NCBI GenBank assembly: GCA_017557425.1
Contig: JAFYYU010000004.1
Coordinates: forward strand, 248,001 to 312,000
Direction of reading: 5' to 3'
DNA from: Muribaculaceae bacterium
Lineage (GTDB): Bacteria > Bacteroidota > Bacteroidia > Bacteroidales > Muribaculaceae
Length of the DNA stretch: 64,000 bases
Shown here: positions 18,641-28,971 of the stretch, in pieces
Position numbering within the stretch: the stretch's first letter is position 1
Layout of the letters: each line of letters opens with the position of its first letter
Notes under the pieces: generated by a model
What the model was told of the DNA's origin: nothing
What the model saw: the letters and a program-made list of their open reading frames with translations, nothing else
The model's database searches: none
Program-made: the position numbers and the translations under genes

Positions 18641-20776
18641 TTATTCCTCGTCGAGGAGGATGTGCATCACCTCGATGGCACTCTTCATGACGTTGGTGCC
18701 GGGGCCGAAGATGGCGGCTACACCTGCCTTATAGAGGTAGTCGTAGTCCTGCATGGGGATCACACCGCCAGCGGTGACGATGATGTCCTCACGGCCTAAC
18801 TTCTTGAGCTCCTCGATCACAGCGGGCACGAGGGTCTTGTGACCAGCGGCAAGTGATGACACGCCGAGGACGTTCACGTCGTTCTCGACAGCCTCGCGAG
18901 CGCTCTCCTCGGGAGTCTGGAACAAGGGACCCATGTCCACGTCAAAGCCACAGTCGGCATAGCCGGTGGCAACAACCTTGGCGCCACGGTCATGACCGTC
19001 CTGACCCATCTTGGCAATCATGATACGGGGCTGACGGCCTTCCTTCTTGGCGAAGAGGGCGGTCAAGCGACGAGCCTCCTCAAGGTCGGGATCTGATTTG
19101 GTTTCTGCTGAATACACGCCTGAAATGGTTTTAACGACAGCTTTGTAACGTCCGACAACTTCCTCGCATGCGTCTGAGATTTCGCCCAGCGAAGCGCGGT
19201 CCTTGGCGGCCTCGACAGCGAGTTCGAGCAGGTTGCCCTCACCCGTCTTGACACACTCGGTGATGGCGGCGAGATCGGCCTTAACCTTAGCCTCGTCACG
19301 GTTGGCACGCAGTTTCTCAAGTCCTTCGACCTGTTCCTTGCGAACCTCGGTATTGTCAATCTCCAGGATATCGATGGGCGCCTCTTTCTCGAGGGCATAC
19401 TTGTTGATGCCAACGATGGTCTGGCGACCGCTGTCGATACGGGCCTGGGTGCGGGCTGCGGCTTCCTCGATGCGCATCTTGGGCACGCCGGTCTCGATTG
19501 CCTTGGCCATACCGCCAAGTTTCTCGATCTCCTCGATATGAGCCCATGCCTTCTGCACCAGTTCGTTGGTCAGTGCCTCTACATAGTAGGAACCTGCCCA
19601 CGGGTCGATAGCCTTGGTGGTATAAGTCTCCTGCTGGATGTAGATCTGGGTATTGCGGGCAATACGTGCCGAGAAGTCGGTGGGCAGTGCGATGGCCTCG
19701 TCGAGTGCGTTGGTATGCAGCGACTGGGTGTGACCCAGAGCGGCAGCCATTGCCTCGATACAAGTGCGGCCCACGTTGTTGAAGGGATCCTGAGCGGTCA
19801 GCGACCAGCCAGAGGTCTGGCTGTGGGTACGCAGCGACATCGACTTGGGATTCTCAGCGCCGAAGCTCTTCACGATCTTAGCCCACAACAGACGGCCTGC
19901 GCGCATCTTGGCAATCTCGGTAAAGAAGTTCATCGAAATGCCCCAGAAGAACGAAAGACGCGGAGCGAAGGCGTCAACCGACAGGCCAGCATTCACACCC
20001 GTGCGGATGTAGTCCATACCATCGGCCAGGGTGTAAGCCAGCTCGATATCGGCGGTAGCGCCGGCTTCCTGCATGTGGTAACCCGAGATGGAGATGGAGT
20101 TGAACTTGGGCATATACTTCGAGGTGTACTCAAAGATGCTGGCGATGATCTGCATCGAGAACTTGGGAGGATAAATGTAGGTGTTGCGCACCATGAACTC
20201 CTTCAAAATATCGTTCTGGATGGTACCTGCCATTTCCTCGAGCTTGGCACCCTGCTCCAGACCTGAAACGATGTAGAACGCCATTACGGGCAACACAGCA
20301 CCGTTCATGGTCATGGAAACCGACATCTTGTTCAAGGGAATACCGTCAAAGAGCACCTTCATATCCTCGACCGAGCAGATGGACACACCTGCCTTGCCGA
20401 CGTCACCGACCACGCGCTGGTTGTCGGCATTGTAGCCACGGTGGGTGGGAAGGTCAAAGGCCACGGAAAGACCCTTCTGACCTGATGCCAGGTTGCGGCG
20501 ATAAAAAGCGTTGGACTCAGCAGCAGTCGAGAAACCGGCGTACTGACGTACGGTCCACGGACGGAACGGGTACATCAGTGAATAAGGGCCACCCAGGAAG
20601 GGAGGAAGACCGGCAACGAACTCCAGGTGCTCCAGACCCTCGATGTCCTCATGCGTGTAGATGGGCTTGATGTCGATCAGCTCGGCATTTTTCCACACTT
20701 CGCCCTTGGGGAGCGGATTGTGCTTTACATTAAAAGCATCATTGGCAATATCTATATTCTTAAAATTCGGTCTCAT
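18641..20776 (-). CDS. mutB: Methylmalonyl-CoA mutase, large (catalytic) subunit
   Basis: Adenosylcobalamin enzyme interconverting succinyl-CoA and (R)-methylmalonyl-CoA, the key step of succinate-propionate metabolism. 711 aa, normal length. The TIM-barrel includes the substrate-binding [20 protein letters not shown] region; the C-terminal B12 domain has [13 protein letters not shown] (DxHxxG), [10 protein letters not shown] and VTAGGVIP. It follows mutA by 10 nt in one operon. No epimerase or decarboxylase genes are adjacent. Confidence 0.98.
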   Translation of the reverse strand: MRPNFKNIDIANDAFNVKHNPLPKGEVWKNAELIDIKPIYTHEDIEGLEHLEFVAGLPPFLGGPYSLMYPFRPWTVRQYAGFSTAAESNAFYRRNLASGQKGLSVAFDLPTHRGYNADNQRVVGDVGKAGVSICSVEDMKVLFDGIPLNKMSVSMTMNGAVLPVMAFYIVSGLEQGAKLEEMAGTIQNDILKEFMVRNTYIYPPKFSMQIIASIFEYTSKYMPKFNSISISGYHMQEAGATADIELAYTLADGMDYIRTGVNAGLSVDAFAPRLSFFWGISMNFFTEIAKMRAGRLLWAKIVKSFGAENPKSMSLRTHSQTSGWSLTAQDPFNNVGRTCIEAMAAALGHTQSLHTNALDEAIALPTDFSARIARNTQIYIQQETYTTKAIDPWAGSYYVEALTNELVQKAWAHIEEIEKLGGMAKAIETGVPKMRIEEAAARTQARIDSGRQTIVGINKYALEKEAPIDILEIDNTEVRKEQVEGLEKLRANRDEAKVKADLAAITECVKTGEGNLLELAVEAAKDRASLGEISDACEEVVGRYKAVVKTISGVYSAETKSDPDLEEARRLTALFAKKEGRQPRIMIAKMGQDGHDRGAKVVATGYADCGFDVDMGPLFQTPEESAREAVENDVNVLGVSSLAAGHKTLVPAVIEELKKLGREDIIVTAGGVIPMQDYDYLYKAGVAAIFGPGTNVMKSAIEVMHILLDEE

Positions 20777-20786
20777 AGTCGTCTCG

Positions 20787-22625
20787 TCATTTTAAAAGTT
20801 TAGCGTTGAAGGCTTTTAACGTAGCAAGCACGTTGGTGCGCACATTGATGAAGTTGGTGATGCCCATAGCCTTGAATTCGTCGGTCTCGGGACCTGCGAG
20901 CACGAGCTCGGCACGTCCGTCGAGTTCCTTGACGGCCTCGGGAATGAGTTCGGGATACTCGTCGTCACTGGAGCAGAGCACGACAACGTCGGCTTTCTTC
21001 TCCATAGCGGCATCCATACCCTCCTTGACGGTCTTGAAGCCGTTGTTGTCGATGAGTTCATAGCCGGCGCAAGCGAAGAAGTTATCGCTGAACTGGGCAC
21101 GGGCAAGGCGCATAGCCAGGTTGCCGATAGTGAGCATAAACACCTTGGGCGTGTTAGCGGCATGTTCGGTCTGGAGACGGATCTCCTCGAACTGCTCGGC
21201 TAGACGCTTGTTGTTGAGCTTCACGGCACCCTCAGGCTCTTCGCCCTTGCAGCAGCAACAGCAACCTTGACGGGCGTCGGCCTTGTCGGCAGCCTTCTCG
21301 GTGAAGTTGGGGAACTGGTTGGTACCCAGCAACTGCTCACGACGCTTGGCCACCTTGTCGAAGCGCTCATTGGCGCTCTTGTTGACGGCTTCGATGATGT
21401 CACCGCTCTCCAGAGCAGCCTTGAAGCCACCCTTGTCCTCCACGTCGAGGAAGAGCTTCCAGCCCTGCTCGGCGAGGTTCTTGGTCAGCATCTCCACATA
21501 GTAGGAACCGCCAGCGGGGTCAACGACCTTGTCGAGGTGGCTCTCTTCCTTGAGCAGGATCTGCTGGTTGCGGGCGATGCGCTCGCTGAAGTCGTCGCCC
21601 TTCTTGTAAGGCGCGTCAAACGGAGTGACAACGATCGAATCAACACATGCGAGTGCTGCACTCATAGCCTCGGTCTGGGTGCGCAGCAGGTTCACATAGC
21701 TGTCATAGATCGTCATGTTGAAACGGCTGGTCTCGGCATTGACATTCATCATGCACGAGTAGTCGTTAGCGGGATTGAACTGCTTCACGATGAGAGCCCA
21801 GAGCTCGCGTGCAGCGCGGAACTTGGCAATTTCCATGAAGTAAACGGTCGAAACGCCCATGTTGAACTTGATGCGGTTGGCCACCTCGTCGGCGGTGAAA
21901 CCTGCTTCGGTCAGCATGGCCATCCATTCACATCCCCAAGCCAGGGCATAACCCAGCTCCTGATAGATGTAAGCACCGGCATTGTTGAGCATCAGCGAGT
22001 CCACGCTGAGCACGCGCAGGTGGGCGACGGGCTTGGCAACGTTCATCAATTCGGTAGCGATAGCGACGATGTCGCCGGGGAACGGCTGACCGTGCTTGAG
22101 CATGCGCTTGAACGGGTCAAAAGCGATGCTGCCCACGAAGGTGTCAACGCAACCATTCTCGTTACAGAGTTCCACAAGCTGCTTGGCATAGCCTACTGCA
22201 CACTTGGGACAGCAGTGGATGTTGATCTCGCAAGCGGGCAAGTTGATACCTGCCAGCAGAGCCTTCAGGTCAACATCACCACCGTGCATGTGGAAGCCAA
22301 TCGAGTTGATGCCCTTGTCGAGCACCTCCAGAGCCTTGGCATTGGCGGCACGAACATCGTCAACATCGATGTTCTGGCGCACCTTCCAGTCGTTGTTGTG
22401 GCGAGTACCGCGAACATAGGGGAATTCGCCAGGTAGAGATTTGGTTTGCTTGAGGTCGGCAATGTCCACGCTGCGATAGAGCGGCTGGGCACTGAATCCC
22501 TCGTTTGTCCGCCAAACCATTTTCTTTTCAAAGTCGGCCCCCTTGAGGTCAACTTCGGCCTTAGCACGCCACTCCTCGGGAGTGACCGGCGCGAATTGGT
22601 CGAACAATTTCTTTGATTCTGCCAT
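20787..22625 (-). CDS. mutA: Methylmalonyl-CoA mutase, small subunit
   Basis: Non-catalytic partner of MutB. Barrel-like N-terminal region and a degenerate B12-binding-like C-terminus ([21 protein letters not shown]) lacking DxHxxG, as usual for small subunits. ATG 22625 gives [13 protein letters not shown]. The odd feature is a linker at residues 455-459 with five consecutive cysteines (GCCCCCKG, codons 21249-21263), between the barrel and the C-terminal domain. First gene of the mut operon. Confidence 0.96.
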   Translation of the reverse strand: MAESKKLFDQFAPVTPEEWRAKAEVDLKGADFEKKMVWRTNEGFSAQPLYRSVDIADLKQTKSLPGEFPYVRGTRHNNDWKVRQNIDVDDVRAANAKALEVLDKGINSIGFHMHGGDVDLKALLAGINLPACEINIHCCPKCAVGYAKQLVELCNENGCVDTFVGSIAFDPFKRMLKHGQPFPGDIVAIATELMNVAKPVAHLRVLSVDSLMLNNAGAYIYQELGYALAWGCEWMAMLTEAGFTADEVANRIKFNMGVSTVYFMEIAKFRAARELWALIVKQFNPANDYSCMMNVNAETSRFNMTIYDSYVNLLRTQTEAMSAALACVDSIVVTPFDAPYKKGDDFSERIARNQQILLKEESHLDKVVDPAGGSYYVEMLTKNLAEQGWKLFLDVEDKGGFKAALESGDIIEAVNKSANERFDKVAKRREQLLGTNQFPNFTEKAADKADARQGCCCCCKGEEPEGAVKLNNKRLAEQFEEIRLQTEHAANTPKVFMLTIGNLAMRLARAQFSDNFFACAGYELIDNNGFKTVKEGMDAAMEKKADVVVLCSSDDEYPELIPEAVKELDGRAELVLAGPETDEFKAMGITNFINVRTNVLATLKAFNAKLLK

Positions 22626-22680
22626 AAATAGTAAAATATATAGTAACCTTAAAAAATTATAGTCACTGTTGTTCAAAACC

Positions 22681-22710
22681 GGTTAGAAGTCTAACCAATC
22701 TGCAAAGGTA
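22681..22710 (-). promoter_or_regulatory. mutAB promoter and operator-like dyad
   Basis: TACCTTTG on the minus strand (22703-22710) is the -7 element. Immediately downstream, around the expected transcription start, is a 16-bp dyad GGTTAGA-nn-TCTAACC (22681-22696). The 2-nt centre is too small for an RNA hairpin loop, so it looks more like a protein-binding site. The ~73-nt leader is too short for a cobalamin riboswitch. Confidence 0.6.
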
Positions 22711-22810
22711 CAACCTTTTTGGTGAATTATCACAGATTTTAAAAATTATTCATTATATAAAAAGGAGCTGTGGTCCGCTCTGCGAATTTTATCCCACGCC
22801 ATGCCGCACA

Positions 22811-22846
22811 AAAAGTCAGGCGACTGCCGTTGAGACAGTCGCCTGA
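22811..22846 (-). terminator. Terminator of the TPR-protein gene
   Basis: An 11-bp perfect stem (TCAGGCGACTG, 22816-22826 with 22836-22846) followed on the minus strand by CTTTTTGTG. Confidence 0.85.
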
Positions 22847-22885
22847 TAGGGTTAGCCCACAGGGCTTTATGTCAAGTCACATCAA

Positions 22886-24511
22886 TTACTTCAAACTGTT
22901 GACGTAGTTGCGGAGTGACTCGTTCTCGGGATCATATTTCAGCCACTCCTGGTAGTAAGTCTTAGCTGTGGCCTTGTCACCCTTGGTGAAGTAGTAAGTA
23001 GCCAGGTAGTTGTAGGCATACTTGAAGTAGCGTGCGTATTCGTTCTTGTCAGGCTTGTTTTCGAGAATCTGCAGCAACTCGTTGTAAGCTGCCAGCGCGG
23101 CGCCATTATTATTGTCACCCTCGCGGAACTTGGCGATCTTGGCTTTTTGATTCACGATTCTCACGTTGCCGGGAACCAGCTCGTCCACCTCGTCAACATA
23201 CTTCTGTGCCTTGGCCAGTGCGTCAGCCTTGGTGGCGGCATCCAGATCTTCGGTGCTGGCGATACCCAGATAGTAGGTCGACAGCGTGTACAGGTCGTTG
23301 GCCTTATGGTTACCATCGTCCACGAGACGCTGATAGTACTCGGCTGCTTTCACATAATTCTCTGCGTCAGCATAGGTGTCACCCAGGTTGCGGATCAGGT
23401 CGGTATTTTTGGGATTGAGGTCAATGGCCTTGTTATAGGCATCGATAGCCTCCTCGGGATGACCTGCGGTCTGCAAAGCCTGGCCGTAGTCAGTATAATC
23501 GCGTACCTCATACCTGGAACCCTTGGGCAGCTGGTTGGCGAAGAAGGATTTACCTGCCTCAACAGCCTCGGGCCACTTCTCCAACTGTACCAGGTTATAA
23601 AGCTGCATGCGCTTCATGTAGAACACATTCTCGTCGTTAGGAGCGAGACGGTTAACGAGTTGGGTAGCCAGATTGTAAGAGTCCTGGTACTTCTCGCCGA
23701 AGAACAACAGCTGCACGTAACGCACCTCGTCCTGGGCAAAGTGGTTGGGGTTCTTGATGTACTTGCCGTACTGCTCGGCGGCCTTAGCGCCCAAGTTGTC
23801 GGCATAGTACTTCTCGGCGAGCTCACGCTGAACCAGAGCCGAGCTGGGAACCTTGGCCTGCAGCTCCTCAAGGCGCTCAATAGCCATCGTGGGGTTAACG
23901 TTGAAGTAAGTGTTGGCATACTTCACATAGGCCTCGATGTTATTGGGATCCTTGTCGAAAGCCAACTCGTAGATACCGGCTGCGTTACCCCAGTCCTTCT
24001 TGTCGGCCTTGGTGTCAGCCTCAAAGATGTAGCTGTCAGGATCATCGGGATTCCACTTACGGGCATTCTTGATGCATTTCTCAATATCCTTGGCATAGGT
24101 TGTTGGGTTGGCATCGTAGAAAGCGCGTGCAATCTCCATTTCCAGCTTGGCGTCCTTTTTGGTGAGTTTGCGAGCCTTCTCAAGCAGCGTCTTGACATCT
24201 CCACCGTTCTTGAGGGCGATAGCTGCTTGACCAACATAGTTGTAGGGATTCATGGCGTTAGCAGCGATACCTTTCTCAAAGTTGGCGGCAGCCTCAGATA
24301 CCTTGCCCTGATGCAAGGCGATCTGACCCAGATAGTAGAATGCCTCGGCCTTGTCGGTGCTGGGAGAGTTCAGGTTGCGCTCGAGCAGCTCCTTGGCATT
24401 GTCCAGTTTGTCAACTTTGTAGTACTCAATACCATCTTTGTAGCCTTGTGCGTTAGCTACCAGCGATGCACCCATTAACATGAGTGATGCTAAAAAGAAT
24501 TTCCGTTTCAT
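22886..24511 (-). CDS. Exported tetratricopeptide-repeat protein
   Basis: 541 aa, signal peptide MKRKFFLASLMLMGASLVANAQ, then a series of TPR units from about residue 25 to the end (e.g. AEAFYYLGQIALHQGKVSEA; NTDLIRNLGDTYADAENYVKAAEYY). Periplasmic scaffold of unknown partner. It sits 82 nt after the PstS-like gene and ends at a strong terminator, so it is the last gene of a three-gene unit. In many Bacteroidales a TPR gene of this kind follows TonB/ExbB/ExbD and PstS-like genes; the ExbBD part is absent here. Confidence 0.88.
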   Translation of the reverse strand: MKRKFFLASLMLMGASLVANAQGYKDGIEYYKVDKLDNAKELLERNLNSPSTDKAEAFYYLGQIALHQGKVSEAAANFEKGIAANAMNPYNYVGQAAIALKNGGDVKTLLEKARKLTKKDAKLEMEIARAFYDANPTTYAKDIEKCIKNARKWNPDDPDSYIFEADTKADKKDWGNAAGIYELAFDKDPNNIEAYVKYANTYFNVNPTMAIERLEELQAKVPSSALVQRELAEKYYADNLGAKAAEQYGKYIKNPNHFAQDEVRYVQLLFFGEKYQDSYNLATQLVNRLAPNDENVFYMKRMQLYNLVQLEKWPEAVEAGKSFFANQLPKGSRYEVRDYTDYGQALQTAGHPEEAIDAYNKAIDLNPKNTDLIRNLGDTYADAENYVKAAEYYQRLVDDGNHKANDLYTLSTYYLGIASTEDLDAATKADALAKAQKYVDEVDELVPGNVRIVNQKAKIAKFREGDNNNGAALAAYNELLQILENKPDKNEYARYFKYAYNYLATYYFTKGDKATAKTYYQEWLKYDPENESLRNYVNSLK

Positions 24512-24593
24512 TGCAGTAACAATTTAATGTTAATATTTATGAGTAAATTTTGTTTGATTATCTATTTTGCAAATTCCGTGCCAATCTTATAAT

Positions 24594-25577
24594 TTATTGA
24601 ACCTCAACGGTTCTCACAGGCTCTGCAGCGGGCAAAACGCCAGTTTGCAGGATTATCTTCTGGCCAATGACACCCGTCAGGAAGGCATAGAATCCATGGT
24701 CCAGGGTGCCGTTGTAGGAAGCGTCGATAGCCCAAATCTTGCGTACCAACGGATAGTCGCCACTACTAATGTGGGCCTGATAAGGCTTGACAGGCTTTAA
24801 CTGATCATCAGCCCTGAGCGGCATCACCTTGATACGATCGGTGAAATCGATGACGCTCACCTCGTTTTTAGTTTTAAGTTCTTCATATTTATCCGCAATC
24901 GGTTTCTCGATAGATTTGAGGTCACTGGTAATCCAGCTCACACCGATGAAACCAATGACATTCTTGTACTTTTCGACCGCATCAAACACCTCAGTGCTCG
25001 ATTTCTTAGCATAAACATTAGGTCCGAATTTGGCATTACCCAAGAATTTCTCTTTCATATAATTCACGACACCGGTTCCCGAACCGTCAAACATCACCTT
25101 GATGGTGTCGTTCTTGAGTTTTGTGGGATACACCTCACCCCATCGTTTTACCTTTCCAGTGAAAATCTCACGCAGGTCCCCTATCGACAAGTCACTGATA
25201 TCATTCTGCTTGTTGACAATGACGGCGATGGCATCGACGGCAATCATCCTGGAGCGGTAACCGCGGCCCAGTTTCTTGAGGCTCTCTTTTTGTTCTTTAG
25301 TCAGGTCATGTGATATGATAATCAGGTCCACCTTGTTTTTAAAGAGAGAATCCAGGGCATCATGCTCATTGATGTAATCGGGCATGATACTGGCCTCGGG
25401 ATATTGGTACTCAAACACAGCGATTTCCTGTTCCAGCACACTCTGGAAGGATTCGTCACACATGATTTTGGCAATGCCACGTGTACTTGTGCTCTTGGGA
25501 CGCTGATCACCGCAAGAGGGCAACAGCAACATAGCTGCCATAACCACAAGTAACCCTATTATAAACTGCTTTTTCAT
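24594..25577 (-). CDS. PstS-like substrate-binding lipoprotein
   Basis: Periplasmic binding protein of the phosphate-binding (PstS/PBP-like) superfamily. Lipobox LLPSC places Cys22 first in the mature protein; the phosphate-loop-like GSGTGVVNYMKEKFLG and the VEKYKNVIGFIGVSWI segment are typical. ATG 25577 starts the signal peptide; any longer frame upstream runs through the preceding gene. No Pst permease or ATPase gene is nearby, so it may not be an ABC transporter component; a role in envelope sensing or phosphate scavenging is open. Confidence 0.85.
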   Translation of the reverse strand: MKKQFIIGLLVVMAAMLLLPSCGDQRPKSTSTRGIAKIMCDESFQSVLEQEIAVFEYQYPEASIMPDYINEHDALDSLFKNKVDLIIISHDLTKEQKESLKKLGRGYRSRMIAVDAIAVIVNKQNDISDLSIGDLREIFTGKVKRWGEVYPTKLKNDTIKVMFDGSGTGVVNYMKEKFLGNAKFGPNVYAKKSSTEVFDAVEKYKNVIGFIGVSWITSDLKSIEKPIADKYEELKTKNEVSVIDFTDRIKVMPLRADDQLKPVKPYQAHISSGDYPLVRKIWAIDASYNGTLDHGFYAFLTGVIGQKIILQTGVLPAAEPVRTVEVQ

Positions 25578-25596
25578 ATTGGTCAAAAATTCGTTC

Positions 25597-25857
25597 TTAA
25601 GAGTTGTTCTTATCCTGGTCATCGTAGCGGCGCATGCCGTAGGTGTGCTCACCCTTAATCTCGCGATAGCCTCGATAAAGGCCGTAAGCGGCAAAGACGA
25701 TAGCGAATAGCCACCTGAGGGCCTTCCATAAGGGCGCGTTGGACCAATCAAAGTAATTCACTGCCAATAAAGCGGCCATTCCCAGATACACAAAAACCAT
25801 AAAGATGCCGAAGAACATCTTCACAACTCGATTTATGCCTGTTTGATTATTGTTCAT
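25597..25857 (-). CDS. Small two-helix membrane protein, unknown
   Basis: 86 aa with two hydrophobic segments (about residues 13-34 and 44-62) and a charged C-terminal tail (EIKGEHTYGMRRYDDQDKNNS). No family recognised with confidence. It has its own promoter and is 19 nt before the PstS-like gene, so it opens that operon. Conserved placement next to PstS-like genes is my recollection of Bacteroidales order, not shown by this sequence. Confidence 0.75.
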   Translation of the reverse strand: MNNNQTGINRVVKMFFGIFMVFVYLGMAALLAVNYFDWSNAPLWKALRWLFAIVFAAYGLYRGYREIKGEHTYGMRRYDDQDKNNS

Positions 25858-25921
25858 GCTAAAAGTCTTTTAACTACCGTTAGACTGCCGTCACCAAAAT
25901 TGGTTTATAACAATCAAACGA

Positions 25922-25929
25922 CAAAATTA
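25922..25929 (-). promoter_or_regulatory. -7 element of the membrane protein-PstS-TPR operon
   Basis: TAATTTTG on the minus strand, about 65 nt before the start codon at 25857. Confidence 0.55.
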
Positions 25930-26022
25930 ACTATTTATCCTCACAAAGAAAACAATGTAGCAAAAAAATATTCTGCTTTTTTTCAAAAAGCCTATTGGAT
26001 AAGTCGTTTTTGGGCTAAATCA

Positions 26023-26130
26023 TTGGCCAAATCAAAAAAATCAAGTAATTTTGCGATACCTTAAATCAACTTTTATTCATACTATTTTTTCCTAGGGCAC
26101 CTCGTTGCGAAACGAAGTGCTTTTATTATT
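26023..26130 (+). ncRNA. Candidate small RNA with its own promoter and terminator
   Basis: In a 374-nt gap between two minus-strand genes, the plus strand has TTGG (26023-26026), a 19-nt spacer and TAATTTTG (26046-26053). About 45 nt further lies a hairpin with 10-bp stem (26097-26106 with 26111-26120, one G-T pair, GCGA loop) followed by TTTTATTATT. This predicts a transcript of about 70 nt from ~26058 to ~26128. It contains no ATG. No known RNA family recognised. Confidence 0.45.
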
Positions 26131-26144
26131 CCTCAGAAATATAG

Positions 26145-26179
26145 AAAAAGGTCACGGGAATCATCAGACTCCCGTGACC
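26145..26179 (-). terminator. Terminator of proS
   Basis: Ten-bp stem GGTCACGGGA (26150-26159) with 26170-26179; the minus strand continues CTTTTTCTAT. Confidence 0.85.
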
Positions 26180-26231
26180 AACCTATTAATATCAATACTC
26201 TACTCTCAAATAAACGCCGATTACAACTTTT

Positions 26232-27713
26232 TTAGTAGTTGCGTGCGAAGATTACGCGGCGGGGGCTAGGCTTGCCAGTGTAGATGCACTTGCCCTCCTC
26301 GTCCGGAGCATCCAGCGGGATGCAACGAATCGTCGCCTTGGTCTCTTCCTTGATTTTCTCCTCGGTCTCGGTGGTTCCGTCCCAATGTGCCAGGATAAAG
26401 CCACCCTTCTCGATCTGCTCCTTGAATTCGTCCCAGGTATCCACCTTGAAAGTCATCTCTTCGCGGTGACGCAGGGCTTTAGTGTAGATGTTCTGCTGGA
26501 TTTCCTCGAGCAGGTCTTTGACACGGTTCTCAATGCCGGCGAGTTGCTCGCTGGACTTTTCGAGCGTGTCACGACGCATTACCTCGACGGTGCCGTTCTC
26601 GATGTCGCGTGCACCCAGCACGAGACGCACGGGCACACCCTTAAGCTCGTAGTCGGCAAACTTGAAGCCCGGTCGCTTGTTGTCAGCATTGTCATACTTC
26701 ACCGAGATGCCCATGCCACGCAGGTTGTTGACGATGGGTTCTACCACCTTGTTCACTTCCTGAAGTTGGTCATCGGTCTTATAGACGGGAACAATGACAA
26801 CCTGAATAGGAGCCAAATGCGGGGGCAGCACCAGGCCGTTATCGTCGCTGTGGGTCATGATCAGAGCACCCATCAGTCGTGTGGAAACGCCCCATGAGGT
26901 TGCCCAAACATCCTGCAGCTTGTTTTCCTTGTCGATGAACTTCACGTCAAATGCCTTGGCGAAATTCTGACCCAAGAAGTGGCTGGTACCTGACTGCAGA
27001 GCCTTTCCGTCCTGCATCATTGCCTCGATGGTATAGGTCTCCAGTGCGCCGGCAAAGCGCTCGTTGGCGGTCTTGATGCCCTTGATGACGGGCAGAGCCA
27101 TGTATTTCTCGGCAAATTCGGCATATACATTCAGCATCTCGATAGCCTTTGCTTCGGCCTCTTCCTTTGTAGCATGGGCCGTGTGTCCCTCTTGCCACAG
27201 GAACTCTGCCGTACGCAGGAACATGCGGGTGCGCATCTCCCAACGGAAGACGTTGGCCCACTGATTGATGAGCAATGGCAGGTCACGATAGCTATTGATC
27301 CAGTTGCGGTATGTGTTCCAGATAATCGTCTCACTGGTGGGCCGGATAACCAGTTCCTCCTCAAGACGGGCAGCGGGATCGACAACAACACCATTGCCAC
27401 CGGGGTCATTCATCAGGCGGTAATGGGTGACAACAGCACACTCCTTAGCAAAGCCCTCGACGTGGTCGGCCTCACGGCTGAGAAACGACTTGGGAATAAG
27501 CAAGGGGAAATAGGCATTCTGCACTCCCGTAGCCTTGAACATGTCATCAAGCCTGCGTTGCATCTTTTCCCAAATGGCATAGCCATAGGGTTTGATGACC
27601 ATGCAGCCGCGCACTGCTGACTGTTCGGCGAGGTCTGCTTTCACCACAAGTTCATTATACCATTGAGAGTAATTATCAGCTCTCTTAGTTAAATCTTTAA
27701 GCTCTTTAGCCAT
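26232..27713 (-). CDS. proS: Prolyl-tRNA synthetase, archaeal/eukaryote-like type
   Basis: Class II aminoacyl-tRNA synthetase charging tRNA-Pro. 493 aa, the short form without the bacterial editing insertion. Visible: motif 1 region ([20 protein letters not shown]), motif 2 ([24 protein letters not shown]), motif 3 ([24 protein letters not shown]) and the C-terminal domain ending ARNY. Last gene of the unit that starts with DUF4290, 34 nt after the OmpA-like gene, and followed by a strong terminator. Confidence 0.97.
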   Translation of the reverse strand: MAKELKDLTKRADNYSQWYNELVVKADLAEQSAVRGCMVIKPYGYAIWEKMQRRLDDMFKATGVQNAYFPLLIPKSFLSREADHVEGFAKECAVVTHYRLMNDPGGNGVVVDPAARLEEELVIRPTSETIIWNTYRNWINSYRDLPLLINQWANVFRWEMRTRMFLRTAEFLWQEGHTAHATKEEAEAKAIEMLNVYAEFAEKYMALPVIKGIKTANERFAGALETYTIEAMMQDGKALQSGTSHFLGQNFAKAFDVKFIDKENKLQDVWATSWGVSTRLMGALIMTHSDDNGLVLPPHLAPIQVVIVPVYKTDDQLQEVNKVVEPIVNNLRGMGISVKYDNADNKRPGFKFADYELKGVPVRLVLGARDIENGTVEVMRRDTLEKSSEQLAGIENRVKDLLEEIQQNIYTKALRHREEMTFKVDTWDEFKEQIEKGGFILAHWDGTTETEEKIKEETKATIRCIPLDAPDEEGKCIYTGKPSPRRVIFARNY

Positions 27714-27747
27714 TGTAACGTTTATAAATCTGTTATTTATATATGTA

Positions 27748-28395
27748 TTATTTTTTACTTGTTTGGCTCATGTTGATGCGGCCCTTTTTTGCCTGCTGTA
27801 ACATAACCTGCTCGGGTATGAGGAAAATCTCCAGCCTACGGTTGGCTTTACGGTTCTCCACCGAATTGTTGTCCACGACAGGGTCGGTCTCACCCAGAGC
27901 GTATGGCACCACATAATCCACACTGCCATTCTCGTCAAACCAGTCAAATATGGCATTCACGCGCTGGCGGGTGAGATTGAGGGTGTACTCGGAACTGCCG
28001 GTGTTGTCACTATGCATGACCAGCAGCATCTTGTAAAAGCCTGGGTTACTGAGCATTCGCAGGAACGGTTTGAGTTGCTCTTCACCCAATTTGTTCAACA
28101 CGGTGTCGTTGGGGTCAAAAAGCTGGCTGGCGGGAATGGTGACCACGATCACCTCGTCGTCACGCATGATTTCCACGTCATAGTTCGCCTGCTTGAAAGC
28201 GACTGCCATATTGTACTGGAATTCCTGAATCTTGTCGGCCTGCTTGTCGTTCTTGATTTCAGGGGACATCAGATTCTCGTCGAGCGACATATCATAGATG
28301 TCCTCGACATGAACCTTTGCTGACAGTGGCTGTGTCCAAGCCGCTGCCATCAGCAACAAGGTAATCTGGAAAATATGTGATACACGTCGCATCAT
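27748..28395 (-). CDS. OmpA-like domain protein, exported
   Basis: 215 aa; signal peptide ending near PLSA, then an OmpA C-terminal peptidoglycan-binding-like domain (about residues 95-195): [24 protein letters not shown] and [14 protein letters not shown] are the typical strand-helix segments. No beta-barrel or lipobox is visible. It probably acts in the periplasm, possibly holding the wall. Sits between rimM (13 nt) and proS (34 nt) in one operon. Confidence 0.88.
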   Translation of the reverse strand: MMRRVSHIFQITLLLMAAAWTQPLSAKVHVEDIYDMSLDENLMSPEIKNDKQADKIQEFQYNMAVAFKQANYDVEIMRDDEVIVVTIPASQLFDPNDTVLNKLGEEQLKPFLRMLSNPGFYKMLLVMHSDNTGSSEYTLNLTRQRVNAIFDWFDENGSVDYVVPYALGETDPVVDNNSVENRKANRRLEIFLIPEQVMLQQAKKGRINMSQTSKK

Positions 28396-28408
28396 GTTTT
28401 TACTTCAT

Positions 28409-28945
28409 TTATTGGTTCAAATCAAGGATTCCTTGCGGCAAATCCATGACGATCTCTTTCTTGTCAAGATCAAATTCCACAATAAGTTCGTCGGTGGCCG
28501 GCAACAAATACTCCTGGTCATTATCCTCGACAATGAAAATAGCATTCTCGGTCTGCTCATCCACATCAACGATTTCTCCTACTCTTGTTCCGTCACTACC
28601 CTTAAGTGTGAAGCCGATAAAGAAATCCAGCGGATAACCGTCAGCATCCATGTTTTCGCTCTCGAGACGGAAATCATGCTTAAGGGCAAAAATCTCATGA
28701 TTGGTTAAGCGTGCCGCTTCTTGTTCGTTGTCGATACCATCTATTGTCAGTAGCACCGTTTCACCGGTCTTAGGCCGAGAAGAATTAACGAAGAAGGGCA
28801 CAAAGATGCCTTCCATCTCGCTCACCAGGCAAGTCAGGCTTTCAAACAATTCAAGCTCAACATCGACAGTGGCCGATATCTCGCCTGAAAGGCCGTGTGG
28901 CTTGTTGAAATGCCCTATGGCAATGAGTTCCTCTCGCGTTATCAT
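28409..28945 (-). CDS. rimM: Ribosome maturation factor RimM
   Basis: Assists 30S maturation by binding S19 and the 16S 3' domain. 178 aa with the N-terminal RimM barrel (IAIGHFNKPHGLSGEISATV) and a C-terminal PRC-barrel (YPLDFFIGFTLKGSDGTRVGEIVDVDEQTEN...EYLLPATDELIVEFD). 26 nt after the DUF4290 gene, 13 nt before the OmpA-like gene. Confidence 0.96.
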   Translation of the reverse strand: MITREELIAIGHFNKPHGLSGEISATVDVELELFESLTCLVSEMEGIFVPFFVNSSRPKTGETVLLTIDGIDNEQEAARLTNHEIFALKHDFRLESENMDADGYPLDFFIGFTLKGSDGTRVGEIVDVDEQTENAIFIVEDNDQEYLLPATDELIVEFDLDKKEIVMDLPQGILDLNQ

Positions 28946-28971
28946 GATCTCGGTAGCAAGTCAACTTAACG

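Noticed and set aside
21267-22436. 389-codon open frame antisense to mutA
   Set aside because: It follows the codon-position bias of mutA on the opposite strand; no signal, motif or promoter of its own. MutA is certain.
22626-22702. Cobalamin riboswitch upstream of mutAB
   Set aside because: The leader is only about 73 nt and lacks the long conserved B12-box structure, which needs around 200 nt.
23147-24478. 443-codon open frame antisense to the TPR gene
   Set aside because: Low-complexity Val/Leu-rich translation typical of a mirrored coding frame; the TPR protein has clear repeats and signal peptide.
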